Positions 41,079-50,277 of a stretch of DNA of 50,338 bases are shown one piece after another. Positions within the stretch are counted from its first letter, which is position 1. Every line of letters starts with the position of its first letter. A model generated the notes under the pieces. That model was not told where the DNA came from, did no database searches, and worked only from the letters and a program-made list of their open reading frames with translations. The DNA comes from Candidatus Neomarinimicrobiota bacterium (GTDB taxonomy: Bacteria; Fidelibacterota; JAANXI01): positions 1 through 50,338 of the forward strand of contig JAIPJS010000025.1 in NCBI GenBank assembly GCA_021734025.1, in the 5' to 3' direction. The position numbers and the translations under genes were made by a program.

Positions 41079-44000
41079 TTATGGTGAATCCTCCACTACC
41101 CTAATCTCCTCCTCCGTCAACCCGTACAGCTGATACACAATCCGGTCAATAAGCGTATCGGTTTTCTCGATGCGGTCAAGGAGCGGTCGGAGTGTCTCCA
41201 TACTTTTTTCATATTCCTCAATGACCTTTTCCTGGGCTGCTCGGGCGGTCATGTCTGCGTCGGGGATTTTACTGTTGTTCCGTTTCAGGCGGTCGATGAG
41301 TTCCTCTTTGCCGCCGTCGATGTCGTAATATTCCTGGATGATGGTGTAGCCGGAGAGATTCTCCAGCGCCGTCCCCATAAACCGCTCCAGCCAGGAGAGG
41401 AAGCCGGAGGTTTCGTCCTGCTTCTGTTCATGCATGTGAAGCATCTGCTGCGCCAGGTGGGCGAGGATGTCATGAACCACACCCGACCGCTCCGGCGAGG
41501 CGGACAAATGCCCGCTGACCAATTCCAGCATTTTATCGAATTGAGCGGTTTCGATTTGCTCACTGTGCAACTCGGTGAATTCTTTTAATCCGGATTCCCT
41601 TTCAGAATTGGAGGAAGTGAAGTCGATTTTTCGGATTTTCAAATTATCAAAAGCGTCTACTCTTAAATGAGGAAATGATACTCCTTCCTCTCTCTGTTCA
41701 TTGTTAAAAACAAAACTAATCAACTTTGAGTTACAGATTGAGCACAAATAATTCAGGTTATAATTTTTATTATGTGGAATTCCAATATATAGCTGTTGGT
41801 CAACAAAAAATTCATCATAATCAACGATGGAAACAATTCTACCGGCAGATAATAATTTACGAACAAGCAATTTTGGGGATTTAAAAAACCTAATCTCCCG
41901 TGGAGCGGCAAGCCATTTACCATATTTTATATAATGATTTTCATCCCATCTATTCTCATACCGACCAATATCTTTCCCCATAAGTTCAGGAACAAATGAA
42001 TCGTCTATTTTTCCTTCGGCATGATACTCTCGGTTACTAATAACCTCTTCTGATTGTCCGGTTGCTTTATCGTAAGCATTTATACCTCTGGTTGTTTCAC
42101 AGACTTCAGATAATACAATTGCATTCGACCTGATTTTATTAATTATTGTCTCAATTTCAGGTGATAGCCAAAAGTTGAAAAGTGAATTCTCATTCTTTTC
42201 AAACCTTGAAACGCTAATACTGTATAAATAATGTATGGTTAAGTCTTTAGTAAATTTTTGTATTGATACTTCATTACTACCATGCCTTTCAGAATTCCTG
42301 AATAAGAAAATTATAGTATCAACTGTTGCATCAGGAAAAATTTGAATATCTGAGCTTGTTATTTTTAAAACTTCAGTTTGTTTGAGAATAAACTTTCGAA
42401 GAATATCCGAATAAATTGCATTTGTCCATGTATCAGGTACAATATGTGAAAAATATCCTCCCGATTTATTGATTCTAATACCTTGCTCAGTAAATAATTG
42501 ATAAAGATCGATTTGATACTTTGAACATTTGTAAACTGCATTAAAATAATTTTTTATACCTGTTTGTCCCCAATCCCTGCCAAACGAGTAAGGAGGATTC
42601 CCCACTACCGCATCAAATCCCGGATTCTCCTTCCAGTCAGACCGCTCCAGGTTGATGAAAACTTCCGGGAATTCCAGCTCCCAGTGAAAGAAGTGATGTT
42701 CCCCGGATAATGCTTCAGTCAACTGGAGGGATTCGTTTTCGGAGGTATGCAGGTTCTCCCGGCTCCCCTGTTTGAGAGCGTCCAGCACGTCCTGGCCGTG
42801 GACTTCCATCACCTGCTTGACGCCGTCGTTTCCGAAGTGACGGCTCACCCAGAGGTCCAGGATGGTTTTATACGGCTGTATGGCTTGCTCGAACGCATCG
42901 TACTTGGAGATGCTCTGCTCGACTTCCGAGAAGGTGGCGTCGGTCAGCGCAGACACATCCCGCATCAGGTTGGCCGCCTGGAGCAGGCCCCGGAACGGGC
43001 TGCCGAACAGGTCTTCGGTTACGCCTTCTTCTGGCTCTAACGCTTCTTCAACTTCATGGACGGTGGTTCCAATGAGAGAATTCCCCACCTTCAGATGATG
43101 GTCCAGAAAACTCAGCGGAGCGCCGACGGTAAACGAATCCAGCCAGAGGCTCAGTTTCGCCAGTTCGGTGGCCATGGGATTCAGGTCAACGCCGTAAATG
43201 CAGCGCTTCATCACCATCCGCTTCAGCAGGTTGGTATCTTTCAGCACCCGTTCATCGATGGAGATATCCTGCTCCTCCAGCGTCTCAATGATATCCTGCC
43301 GAATGGATTCCAGCCGCCGGATAACCGGATTATCCGGGTATTTGTCAAGCTCCACGATGATGTGTTCTGCGAGATAATCTGTGGTTCGTACCAGAAAGTG
43401 CCCGCTGCCCATGGCGGGGTCACAGATTTTAATGCCGAGAAAGGTATTGATTGCTTCCTGCTCCAGTTGCTTCACCGGCTGTTTCCGGTTGCCGCTGCTC
43501 TTCTCTTTAATCTCCTCCATCAGCTCTGCAAATTTCGCTGCCCGGTCTTCTAAAACCGGTCCCACCGTATTTTCCACGATATACTGCACGATGTATTCCG
43601 GCGTGTAGTAGGAGCCTGTGGCTTTCCGCTCGCCCTTGTCATTTTCAAGGTATGGCTCACCCTGCTCGATGATACGGAGAGGCTTGTCAACCTCATCTAC
43701 CGGCTTGTAGACTTCCCGCCCTTTTTCTTTGGTGACAGCCAGCGGCTCATCGGCGATACGGAGATGAAATTCCAGCAGTCCTTCATAGATGGAACCCAGC
43801 TGCTCCACATCGAGGGTCTTGTAATCGATAAAGCGCTTCTCGCCGGTCTCCGGGTCTTCGTCCATTGTGAGCAAGTGCAGCGCTGGCACCAGGTATTTGT
43901 CGGGCACCGAATGGTCAATAAAGAAGGCATTCTGGGGATGATTCTGCCGGAATAGACCGCCGTTGTATCGCGGCACATTTAAATCCGAGTCACCTAAATC

Positions 44001-45050
44001 TATAATCCGGAAGAGACTTTGCAGGTCATTCCAGTAATCATGGCCTACTCTGCTCAGTGTCTCTCCTTCCCGTACCGCTTTCCAGGCCCGCCGTTTCAGG
44101 TGCATCATACTGTATTTTTGGTAGCCTCGCTCCTGCACCGGGAGCAAATCTCTGGCTTCAGCATAGAGGATAAATAGCAACCGGTAGAGCAGGCGAAGCG
44201 TCCCTTCGTAGATATCGTCCAGATTCTCCGGACTATTAATATCCTTTGTGCCGTTTTTCTGCTGGAATTCGATAAACCCTTCCGCTAGATGCAGAAAAAT
44301 TTCATCGAATATCAGTTCCTTTAACCGATTCTGCAGCTCACTTCCGTACTGAATGGAACCGGTAAACACCCGCTCGATAAAAGTATCACCCGTTTCAGGA
44401 GATTCTACGAACGAGGCAGCCCGAAAGAAGTGGTAGAAAAATTTAAAGGCTTCTCTGTCCTCTTCTTCGAGAATGGTTTGCAGGTTCACTTCGAAATACG
44501 TATCCACACGAGACCGGGCCCTGGTTGAATACAGACGCCAGACTGCCCCGTTGGTCAGGATACCCCACTCGACTCCGGTGGCAACAAGATAATGGACGAT
44601 TTGAAAACTGGGATTGCGATTTGAGAGTCGTTCTTCTGCATCCGAAAATTGCGAATCCAGGGGCCGGTCCCAGTATTTGGCATCGGCAATGGCCACGGGA
44701 TAATTGAAGTATTCACTCTCGTCCAGATGCTGTAACGCCTCAGTCCGCTGCTCCTCACTGACAAACAGCGAATAATCCGGAAAATTTAACTCGCCATAGC
44801 TCTCGGCCTTATCCTGTACTTCGGGATAGAACCCAAGGATGTCGAATGCCGGTTTGATAAACTTTTCTTCGGTCTTGGCTTCCTTGCCTGTAAGCTTGGG
44901 ATACAGCTCTGTGTTCTGTTGATACAGGTCTTGGAATGATTGGTATGCTTTTTCGACGGATTCATCCCATTCGGGATGGTCAGTCAGTCGATGTTCCAGG
45001 TAGTAGTCGGAAAAAAGAGAACGGTTTTCATAGAACTGGTCTTCAGGCAT
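41079..45050 (-). CDS. Type IIG restriction-modification enzyme (Eco57I-like, fused nuclease and N6-adenine methylase)
   Basis: A 1323-aa single-chain enzyme. N-terminal PD-(D/E)xK-like nuclease: FPDYSLF (PD at 91-92) and ADAK (D123, K125). Helical linker to about 470. Methylase: motif X-like ATGSYYTPEYIVQYIV (477-492), motif I DPAMGSGHFLV (543-553) and motif IV NPPY (818-821). Residues about 830-1180 should be the target recognition domain, and a helical C-terminus follows (coiled coil, about 1200-1310). No separate S, R or M subunit is near, and no BREX partners, so it should act alone. The recognition-domain DNA (about 41.6-42.6 kb) is clearly more A+T-rich than both flanks. Confidence 0.92.
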   Translation of the reverse strand: MPEDQFYENRSLFSDYYLEHRLTDHPEWDESVEKAYQSFQDLYQQNTELYPKLTGKEAKTEEKFIKPAFDILGFYPEVQDKAESYGELNFPDYSLFVSEEQRTEALQHLDESEYFNYPVAIADAKYWDRPLDSQFSDAEERLSNRNPSFQIVHYLVATGVEWGILTNGAVWRLYSTRARSRVDTYFEVNLQTILEEEDREAFKFFYHFFRAASFVESPETGDTFIERVFTGSIQYGSELQNRLKELIFDEIFLHLAEGFIEFQQKNGTKDINSPENLDDIYEGTLRLLYRLLFILYAEARDLLPVQERGYQKYSMMHLKRRAWKAVREGETLSRVGHDYWNDLQSLFRIIDLGDSDLNVPRYNGGLFRQNHPQNAFFIDHSVPDKYLVPALHLLTMDEDPETGEKRFIDYKTLDVEQLGSIYEGLLEFHLRIADEPLAVTKEKGREVYKPVDEVDKPLRIIEQGEPYLENDKGERKATGSYYTPEYIVQYIVENTVGPVLEDRAAKFAELMEEIKEKSSGNRKQPVKQLEQEAINTFLGIKICDPAMGSGHFLVRTTDYLAEHIIVELDKYPDNPVIRRLESIRQDIIETLEEQDISIDERVLKDTNLLKRMVMKRCIYGVDLNPMATELAKLSLWLDSFTVGAPLSFLDHHLKVGNSLIGTTVHEVEEALEPEEGVTEDLFGSPFRGLLQAANLMRDVSALTDATFSEVEQSISKYDAFEQAIQPYKTILDLWVSRHFGNDGVKQVMEVHGQDVLDALKQGSRENLHTSENESLQLTEALSGEHHFFHWELEFPEVFINLERSDWKENPGFDAVVGNPPYSFGRDWGQTGIKNYFNAVYKCSKYQIDLYQLFTEQGIRINKSGGYFSHIVPDTWTNAIYSDILRKFILKQTEVLKITSSDIQIFPDATVDTIIFLFRNSERHGSNEVSIQKFTKDLTIHYLYSISVSRFEKNENSLFNFWLSPEIETIINKIRSNAIVLSEVCETTRGINAYDKATGQSEEVISNREYHAEGKIDDSFVPELMGKDIGRYENRWDENHYIKYGKWLAAPREIRFFKSPKLLVRKLLSAGRIVSIVDYDEFFVDQQLYIGIPHNKNYNLNYLCSICNSKLISFVFNNEQREEGVSFPHLRVDAFDNLKIRKIDFTSSNSERESGLKEFTELHSEQIETAQFDKMLELVSGHLSASPERSGVVHDILAHLAQQMLHMHEQKQDETSGFLSWLERFMGTALENLSGYTIIQEYYDIDGGKEELIDRLKRNNSKIPDADMTARAAQEKVIEEYEKSMETLRPLLDRIEKTDTLIDRIVYQLYGLTEEEIRVVEDSP

Positions 45051-45110
45051 AGAAAACTTCCTTCAATTTCACGGGTAATCCGAGCCAGATAAACGAAAAT
45101 AAACAGTAAG

Positions 45111-45139
45111 ATTATAGGGGACTTCCACAGAAGTTGCAA
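45111..45139 (-). promoter_or_regulatory. Promoter of the type IIG gene
   Basis: Minus strand TTGCAA (45134-45139), 17-nt spacer and perfect TATAAT (45111-45116). Expected start near 45104, giving a ~54-nt leader. A dyad ACTTC-caca-GAAGT (45121-45134) sits inside the spacer, a place where an operator could act. Confidence 0.65.
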
Positions 45140-45150
45140 CTGGTAGTTCA

Positions 45151-45178
45151 ATCCGGCTCCGCCGGTCTTTAAGCCGCT
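45151..45178 (-). repeat. Degenerate B-type hairpin next to the PAP2 stop
   Basis: CCGGC-tcc-GCCGG followed by TCTTTAAGCCG resembles B module hairpins and begins 7 nt past the stop of the PAP2 gene. The TGGTAGT just beyond recalls the flank of A modules. Confidence 0.5.
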
Positions 45179-45184
45179 ATAATG

Positions 45185-46039
45185 TTAGAATTGCCACCGA
45201 AGTGTAATACCCGGTTGTGGATGCACGCTAAATGACATCTTGCTGTTATTTTTGCGAACAGCGTCTTGCCGTTCCCGTTCCTTCCGAACCACAAATGCGC
45301 CGCTAGCATAACCGACAAACGCACCGGCGACTACGTCCGAGAGCCAATGTTTGTCATGGTAAATCCGGGAGACGGAAATGAGTGTCGCCCCGGAATAGTA
45401 CAGAACATCGGCAAGGGTATTGTCTGTCCGTTTGGCGAGCACAGTCGCTGTCACCCACCCTGTGGTACTATGGCCTGAAGGTAATGCTCTGGATGGACTT
45501 TCGAGGCCGGGCGGAGTAAAAACATAAACACCGTCATCAGTATATGGCCGATGCCGGCCGATCAGGGTTTTTAATATGGTGGTGGTTGCTCCGGCGGCCA
45601 CATATCCTTCCATGAGCAATCGCCCGGTAACACGTACACTAGGGAACTCCCCGAATAAACCGACCAGATACATCCCGCTGGATAAAGAAACGGCTGTGTA
45701 CTTACTCCCGGCAACCCGCCCGGATCGCATGGACCAGTGGTTGGAATTTCCGCGCCAGTCTCGCATCTGCGACCGAATGCTCTCATCAACGAGACTCACT
45801 GCGCCGACACCGGCGATACGTGCCCCATTAGAAACCCACCCCGTTTTTTCCCAATGCAACGGGCTGATTGCATACGCCATAAGGGTATTCCCGCTCGCCC
45901 GAAAATCGGAGGACAGCGTTTGCCTGTAAGACTCTGGAGGGGACTGGCCATAGATCGTAGTGGCGCTGGCAAGGAGGCTAGCCACAACGATAATGAGGCA
46001 AACATAAAGTGCTCCCGAAATTCGATGTGGTGGATTCAA
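45185..46039 (-). CDS. PAP2-superfamily phosphatase, exported or membrane-bound
   Basis: A 284-aa lipid-phosphatase-like protein. N-terminal hydrophobic signal (about 8-32, ASLLASATTIYGQ). Catalytic motifs are complete: K157-x6-R164-P165, P187-SGH (187-190) and S224-R225-x5-H231-x3-D235. Substrate may be undecaprenyl diphosphate, phosphatidate or a lipid A phosphate; this cannot be told from sequence. It has few TM segments for a BacA/PgpB type, so the active site is probably periplasmic. Confidence 0.88.
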   Translation of the reverse strand: MNPPHRISGALYVCLIIVVASLLASATTIYGQSPPESYRQTLSSDFRASGNTLMAYAISPLHWEKTGWVSNGARIAGVGAVSLVDESIRSQMRDWRGNSNHWSMRSGRVAGSKYTAVSLSSGMYLVGLFGEFPSVRVTGRLLMEGYVAAGATTTILKTLIGRHRPYTDDGVYVFTPPGLESPSRALPSGHSTTGWVTATVLAKRTDNTLADVLYYSGATLISVSRIYHDKHWLSDVVAGAFVGYASGAFVVRKERERQDAVRKNNSKMSFSVHPQPGITLRWQF

Positions 46040-46087
46040 TACTAACTGTTCTGATTTAGAATTATTGTCATCAGACGGAGGGATAAA

Positions 46088-46489
46088 TTATCTCGACTCC
46101 AGATATTTACCGAACGAAAGGTCGCCACTTCCCAGAAGAATCAGGGCAAGCGCCACCATAAAGAGCGTAAAATCAAACTCCCAGCCGCCGACGAATCCCT
46201 GGGCAAATTTGACCAGGAACATAGCCATTATCATAATTACGGCGATGAGGGCCGCTGCAATCCTGGTGTATAGCCCGATCGCAACTAAAATTCCGCCAAA
46301 AAATTCAACAAACGCGACCAGCCAGGCAAAGAAACCGGCTAACGGGATTTGGATGCTGGCGAAAAACTCAGTGGTATTGGCGATTGCGGAAAGTTTATTA
46401 TATCCATGGACAATAAAGACCGCGGCCAATCCTAATCGCAGCAATAATGGCGCATACGATTTATATTGCTCAATTTTTTTCTGTAGCAT
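46088..46489 (-). CDS. DoxX-family membrane protein
   Basis: A 133-aa four-TM protein: LLLRLGLAAVFIVHGYNKL is the typical DoxX opening, with LVAFVEFFGGILVAIGLYTRIAA and FDFTLFMVALALILLGSGDLSFG later. DoxX-like proteins are often linked with quinone, thiol or oxidative stress. AAAGGAG precedes the ATG. A 20-bp perfect palindrome overlaps its likely promoter. Confidence 0.9.
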   Translation of the reverse strand: MLQKKIEQYKSYAPLLLRLGLAAVFIVHGYNKLSAIANTTEFFASIQIPLAGFFAWLVAFVEFFGGILVAIGLYTRIAAALIAVIMIMAMFLVKFAQGFVGGWEFDFTLFMVALALILLGSGDLSFGKYLESR

Positions 46490-46520
46490 CGTCTTCTCCT
46501 TTTACGGCGTGTTTCCAACG

Positions 46521-46554
46521 TTAGTTTAATATTAAACTAATTACCGTCGGACAA
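46521..46554 (-). promoter_or_regulatory. DoxX promoter with a 20-bp palindromic operator
   Basis: TTAGTTTAATATTAAACTAA (46521-46540) is a perfect palindrome. On the minus strand TTGTCC (46549-46554), 17-nt spacer and TATTAA (46526-46531) form a promoter. The palindrome covers the -10 and part of the spacer, the classic position for a repressor operator. Symmetry and length fit MarR- or TetR-size repressors; no such gene is in the window. Confidence 0.7.
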
Positions 46555-46581
46555 AATCACCACACCTAATCCAAAGCGGAA

Positions 46582-48777
46582 CTAGAAGGAGAAGACCGTC
46601 TCTATACTGGTAGATCGCACAACTTCATTGCCGTCTTCGATCTCACCATTCCCGTTTAGATCCCGGTACGTCTCCTGCATATTCAACCGGAGTGCCGCAC
46701 CGCCTGAAATCTCATATTCAAACGAATATCCCATAATGGTTCCCGGGGTGCGGAGTACGGTCAGATTGTTCACATTTGACTTGTATATGTACGCGCTGGC
46801 CGTCCGGATCTTTGGGATAAACATCGTATTTAACCCCAGTTCGGTATAGGCAGAACGCAGCCGGTCATTTCCGGCGAACATATCCTGGTAGGAGGCTGTC
46901 AGCGTCACCATATCAAACAGATTTGCTGAAGCACTCCCATAGAACCCCTTTTGCGTATAATCATACCGGTTTAGTACCTGCTCGGTTTTCGTCAGGAAGG
47001 CAAGATCACCCTGCTCAGTCCGGCCGGTGGTGACACGGTCGATCTCGTAGGTTCTGTTGTACATATCCGACGCAAAAAATTTCTGGAAATAGCGATACTC
47101 GAACTGCGTCTGGACAAAACCGATCTGCATCAGCATGCCGAACGGCGTGGCGCCCCAGCTGTTCTTGAACATATCGATTTTAGAGGCGTCTTCATTGCCG
47201 GTGGGCAGGATCTGCGCAAACTGAGAGAACAGGTGCAGATTCAGGTATCGCCAGTCCAGCACCGGGATTCCCACGTCAACAGCCGCGGCATGACTCAAAA
47301 AGCGATTTGCGATGCTGAACGGCACCTGGTCCACCCCATTGATTGACTGCAACGCCTGCGTAAGGGTGTATCCTTCGTCTATGATATTATCGTTGTTAAT
47401 ATCCTTGTCATAAATTGGCGGATTCCCATCATGTTGTTCATACTGGTCAATATACCAGTCCGGGAGCCCATCGTTATCCGAATCGTTGACCAGGTTGCCA
47501 TCCTCAGGGAATTTGTCGACCGGATCGGGATAGCCGTCACCGTCGGTATCCGTCGCTCCCAGATATTGATTGCCATCCACCACATAGGTGAAACCGACGT
47601 CGACCTTCCAGAACGGATTGTAGGCGACCCGCGTACCAAAGAGACCGGGACCATCTTTCGTTGTGAATTCCCGAAAATTATTGAGAAAACCGGTCACCGT
47701 ATAATCTCCGAATTGGACCTCGTATTCCAGACCAACGCGACGAACACCGGGATATTCGATGGCATTGGAATACCTGTTTACGAGCAGACCATATCCCAAA
47801 GACACATTATCGATTGCCCCTGCTCTAAGATATAATGGCTGGCCTGGTTGTCCATATCGGATGTAATAAACCTTGTCGATAACATCGCCAGCGTCATCCC
47901 AATCTTCACTCCGGATATTTCCATCCTGATCTACATAGAGAGCCAGATCCAAACCGACCCCTACTTTTCCGATGGAAAATTCCGGCTGAATCCGAATTTG
48001 ATTATATACCTGGCCACCAATAGTCGCTGCACCGACACTTGCTTTCGTACTCATGCCGAACGGGCCTCCACCTTCACCGGTATCTTCCGGCTGTTCCGGC
48101 TCCTCGGGCATGGCAGGTTCACCGCCCGGTGCCGATTCATCCATTGGCTCGCTCTCGCCTTCTTCTATCCCTTCGGGATACGGGTCGGCCGGCGGATCGC
48201 TTTGGATCATTGGCGTTGCCATAATGGAACCGGAGGGCGACGAGATGACCGTTTCATTTTCGTGAAGCTGGACAGTATCACCGCTTACCGTATTTACGAT
48301 TTCGACGGTACCGTCCAGGCCGATAAACCGATCATTCCCCTGTCCATCGGAAACGGTCCAGAAACTGGTACCCTTAACAGAGGCGACAGAGGTGGAAGTG
48401 GCCAGTTGATAGGTAACTCCACCGGAGCCTGTGACTTCCAGCAATATCTTCCCACGCTCCATTCGTATTTCCCGGACTTCCGCATCCACTTCTTCCTGAG
48501 ATATTAACGTGAATAGTGATTTGGGGCGGACTTTGATTATACTTTTATCATCCCTGAACAATAATGCGGCAAAACCGTCTTCCCCGGTTTTCAGGGAATC
48601 GCCACCTGTAACCGTATCACCGACTTCAATTGCGTCGGAATAGGCCACCTCATCAGCTCTTTTGATCGTGACATCCCCGTTTTTTTTCAAAAGGTTCACT
48701 TCTGCCGCGGATCCCGGGCTACTCCACGCTAAACTCACCAGGATACCCGTCAATACGATGATAATTTTGTGATTCAT
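46582..48777 (-). CDS. FecR-domain outer-membrane protein with calcium-binding loops
   Basis: A 731-aa exported protein. Signal peptide MNHKIIIVLTGILVSLAWSS plus PGSA. A FecR-type beta domain (about 27-195; GDTVTGGDSLKTGEDGFAALLF, and VASVKGTSFWT) is followed by a Pro/Glu-rich linker (about 205-245). A beta-barrel-like region is interrupted by thrombospondin-type-3-like Ca loops (DTDGDGYPDPVDKFPEDG, DSDNDGLPDW, DINNDNIIDEG). The C-terminus ends VFSF, with terminal Phe as in outer-membrane barrels. The ATG at 48777 is chosen because GGAGG precedes it. The function is not known; FecR domains in such proteins are usually surface or periplasmic, not regulatory. Confidence 0.85.
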   Translation of the reverse strand: MNHKIIIVLTGILVSLAWSSPGSAAEVNLLKKNGDVTIKRADEVAYSDAIEVGDTVTGGDSLKTGEDGFAALLFRDDKSIIKVRPKSLFTLISQEEVDAEVREIRMERGKILLEVTGSGGVTYQLATSTSVASVKGTSFWTVSDGQGNDRFIGLDGTVEIVNTVSGDTVQLHENETVISSPSGSIMATPMIQSDPPADPYPEGIEEGESEPMDESAPGGEPAMPEEPEQPEDTGEGGGPFGMSTKASVGAATIGGQVYNQIRIQPEFSIGKVGVGLDLALYVDQDGNIRSEDWDDAGDVIDKVYYIRYGQPGQPLYLRAGAIDNVSLGYGLLVNRYSNAIEYPGVRRVGLEYEVQFGDYTVTGFLNNFREFTTKDGPGLFGTRVAYNPFWKVDVGFTYVVDGNQYLGATDTDGDGYPDPVDKFPEDGNLVNDSDNDGLPDWYIDQYEQHDGNPPIYDKDINNDNIIDEGYTLTQALQSINGVDQVPFSIANRFLSHAAAVDVGIPVLDWRYLNLHLFSQFAQILPTGNEDASKIDMFKNSWGATPFGMLMQIGFVQTQFEYRYFQKFFASDMYNRTYEIDRVTTGRTEQGDLAFLTKTEQVLNRYDYTQKGFYGSASANLFDMVTLTASYQDMFAGNDRLRSAYTELGLNTMFIPKIRTASAYIYKSNVNNLTVLRTPGTIMGYSFEYEISGGAALRLNMQETYRDLNGNGEIEDGNEVVRSTSIETVFSF

Positions 48778-48917
48778 TACGCCCCTCCCCTGTCCGTCCA
48801 AGGAATTAATATGCGGTGGAAGTTAAAATTTAACCCGATTCGGTTCCGATTTTACGATTGTTTTTACATGTTTTCAACTTCGAACTCCGAAGGTGTGATC
48901 CTGATAACGAAATCCGC

Positions 48918-49757
48918 TCAATCCGCGCGTTTCGCAAGTCGCCAGAAGACCACTCCACCAGCAATCATCGCAAGGCAGAGGATCTGTCCGGCAGTCATTC
49001 CAAGAAAAACGAGCCCCAAATGTTCATCCGGCATCCGGTAAAATTCAATGAAAAACCGAACGACGCCATATCCAATAAGGTAAAGGCCGGGCAGGAATCC
49101 CTGAAACGGTGTCCGTTTTCTTATAATCCAGAGAATCGCAAAGAGAAAAAGGCCCTCAAAGAATGCCTCGTACAATTGGGATGGATGGCGTAATTGGCCA
49201 GTGGGATCTAACGGAAAATACATTCCCCAGGAGACGTCGGTGACCCGGCCATACAATTCCCCATTAATAAAATTTCCGATGCGACCGAACATGTAGCCCA
49301 GTGGAATGGCAGGAGCAACCAGATCGGTAAACCGGAAAAAGTTCAAATTGTGCTTTTTGCTCACGTAAACAAATGCCAGTATCACTCCAATCACGCCACC
49401 GTGATACGACATGCCACTGATCCCGGTGAATTCCACACCATTCCCGAACCGAACCGGCAGAATAATTTCCAGCGGATGCAGAAGATAGTATCCAAAATTG
49501 TAGAAGAGTACGTATCCCAGCCGCCCGCCAACCAGCACGCCGATGATGGCATACATAAAGAAATTTTCGATGACTTCCTGGGAATACTCCAGGTCTTCAT
49601 CCTTAACACGGTACTGAGTCAGAATGTAGGTTACAGCAAACGCAACGATGTACATGGTGCCATACCACCGAAGCTGAAAACTGCCGATGGTAAATATAAC
49701 CGGATCCATCTTTGCCGGCAGATACTGCCACCATTCCCAAAAACTCCCCATTGTCAC
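48918..49757 (-). CDS. lgt: Prolipoprotein diacylglyceryl transferase
   Basis: A 279-aa polytopic inner-membrane enzyme that transfers a diacylglyceryl group to the lipobox cysteine. Family marks: YGTMYIVAF, GGRLGYVLFYNF, SYHGGVIG (H119), and the GRIGNFINGELYGR signature (158-171). Seven or so TM segments. AAAGGGAG lies upstream of the ATG. A substrate in this window is the LysM lipoprotein at 24976-25713. Confidence 0.96.
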   Translation of the reverse strand: MTMGSFWEWWQYLPAKMDPVIFTIGSFQLRWYGTMYIVAFAVTYILTQYRVKDEDLEYSQEVIENFFMYAIIGVLVGGRLGYVLFYNFGYYLLHPLEIILPVRFGNGVEFTGISGMSYHGGVIGVILAFVYVSKKHNLNFFRFTDLVAPAIPLGYMFGRIGNFINGELYGRVTDVSWGMYFPLDPTGQLRHPSQLYEAFFEGLFLFAILWIIRKRTPFQGFLPGLYLIGYGVVRFFIEFYRMPDEHLGLVFLGMTAGQILCLAMIAGGVVFWRLAKRAD

Positions 49758-50277
49758 TCCCTTTCATTCAGAATTTCCGAAGGTTAAATCTCACTGTTTT
49801 CAAACAGAATTTCCAATGAAAAGACGGGAACGGCAGTGTTAATGTGTTAGAGTGTTATCGTGTTACAGTTCATGTTTCCTAAGTTTGGCCGGATGTTTTC
49901 TCAGCTGGAGAAAGGCGCAACAAAAGTGTTTGAGGGAGATTGTTTCTTCTTTATTCTCTGTCGCTGCGAATTCCATTATTGCAAATTGTGTAGAAACAAT
50001 TGTCAAAATGTAAGGAGCGCACTCAAAAATTGTGGTAGCTCCTTCTTAAGAGGGTTTTTGTTAAGTATCGTTGACGATTCGTTGAAACGCCATTCGTGTC
50101 CACATACCACGATGTTATAACAGTCATCGGCGCTGGAAACGGCTAACGCCAAGCGGGGGCCGACGGGGGGAACTGGAACACAGGAACACTTTAACACATT
50201 AACATGTTAGAAAATAGCGCGTTGTTTACAGTTTACTCAGCTTGTACACTAGCGTAACTGGAAACAACGGAGGCCCT
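49758..50277. other. Repeat-containing intergenic DNA upstream of an IS481-like gene
   Basis: Holds E-type GTGTTA units at 49831-49870 (first 19 bases identical to the copy at 18411) and a reverse-orientation E run at 50170-50205 (GGAACACAGGAACACTTTAA then CACATTAACATG). No gene is supported in between. The TGTACACTAGCG stretch near 50243 could be the left end of the insertion sequence. Confidence 0.5.

Noticed and set aside
41079-45050. BREX system (PglX-like methylase)
   Set aside because: The methylase part resembles PglX-sized enzymes, but it has its own nuclease motif and no brxA/B/C, pglZ or brxL lies in the window. Type IIG fits better.
38019-45050. Prophage
   Set aside because: No capsid, tail, integrase or replication genes. 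Only tRNA-end and short-repeat traces suggest past integration.
49860-50120. 86-aa plus-strand frame before the IS481-like gene
   Set aside because: No Shine-Dalgarno, overlaps E-type repeat, no resemblance to known proteins.
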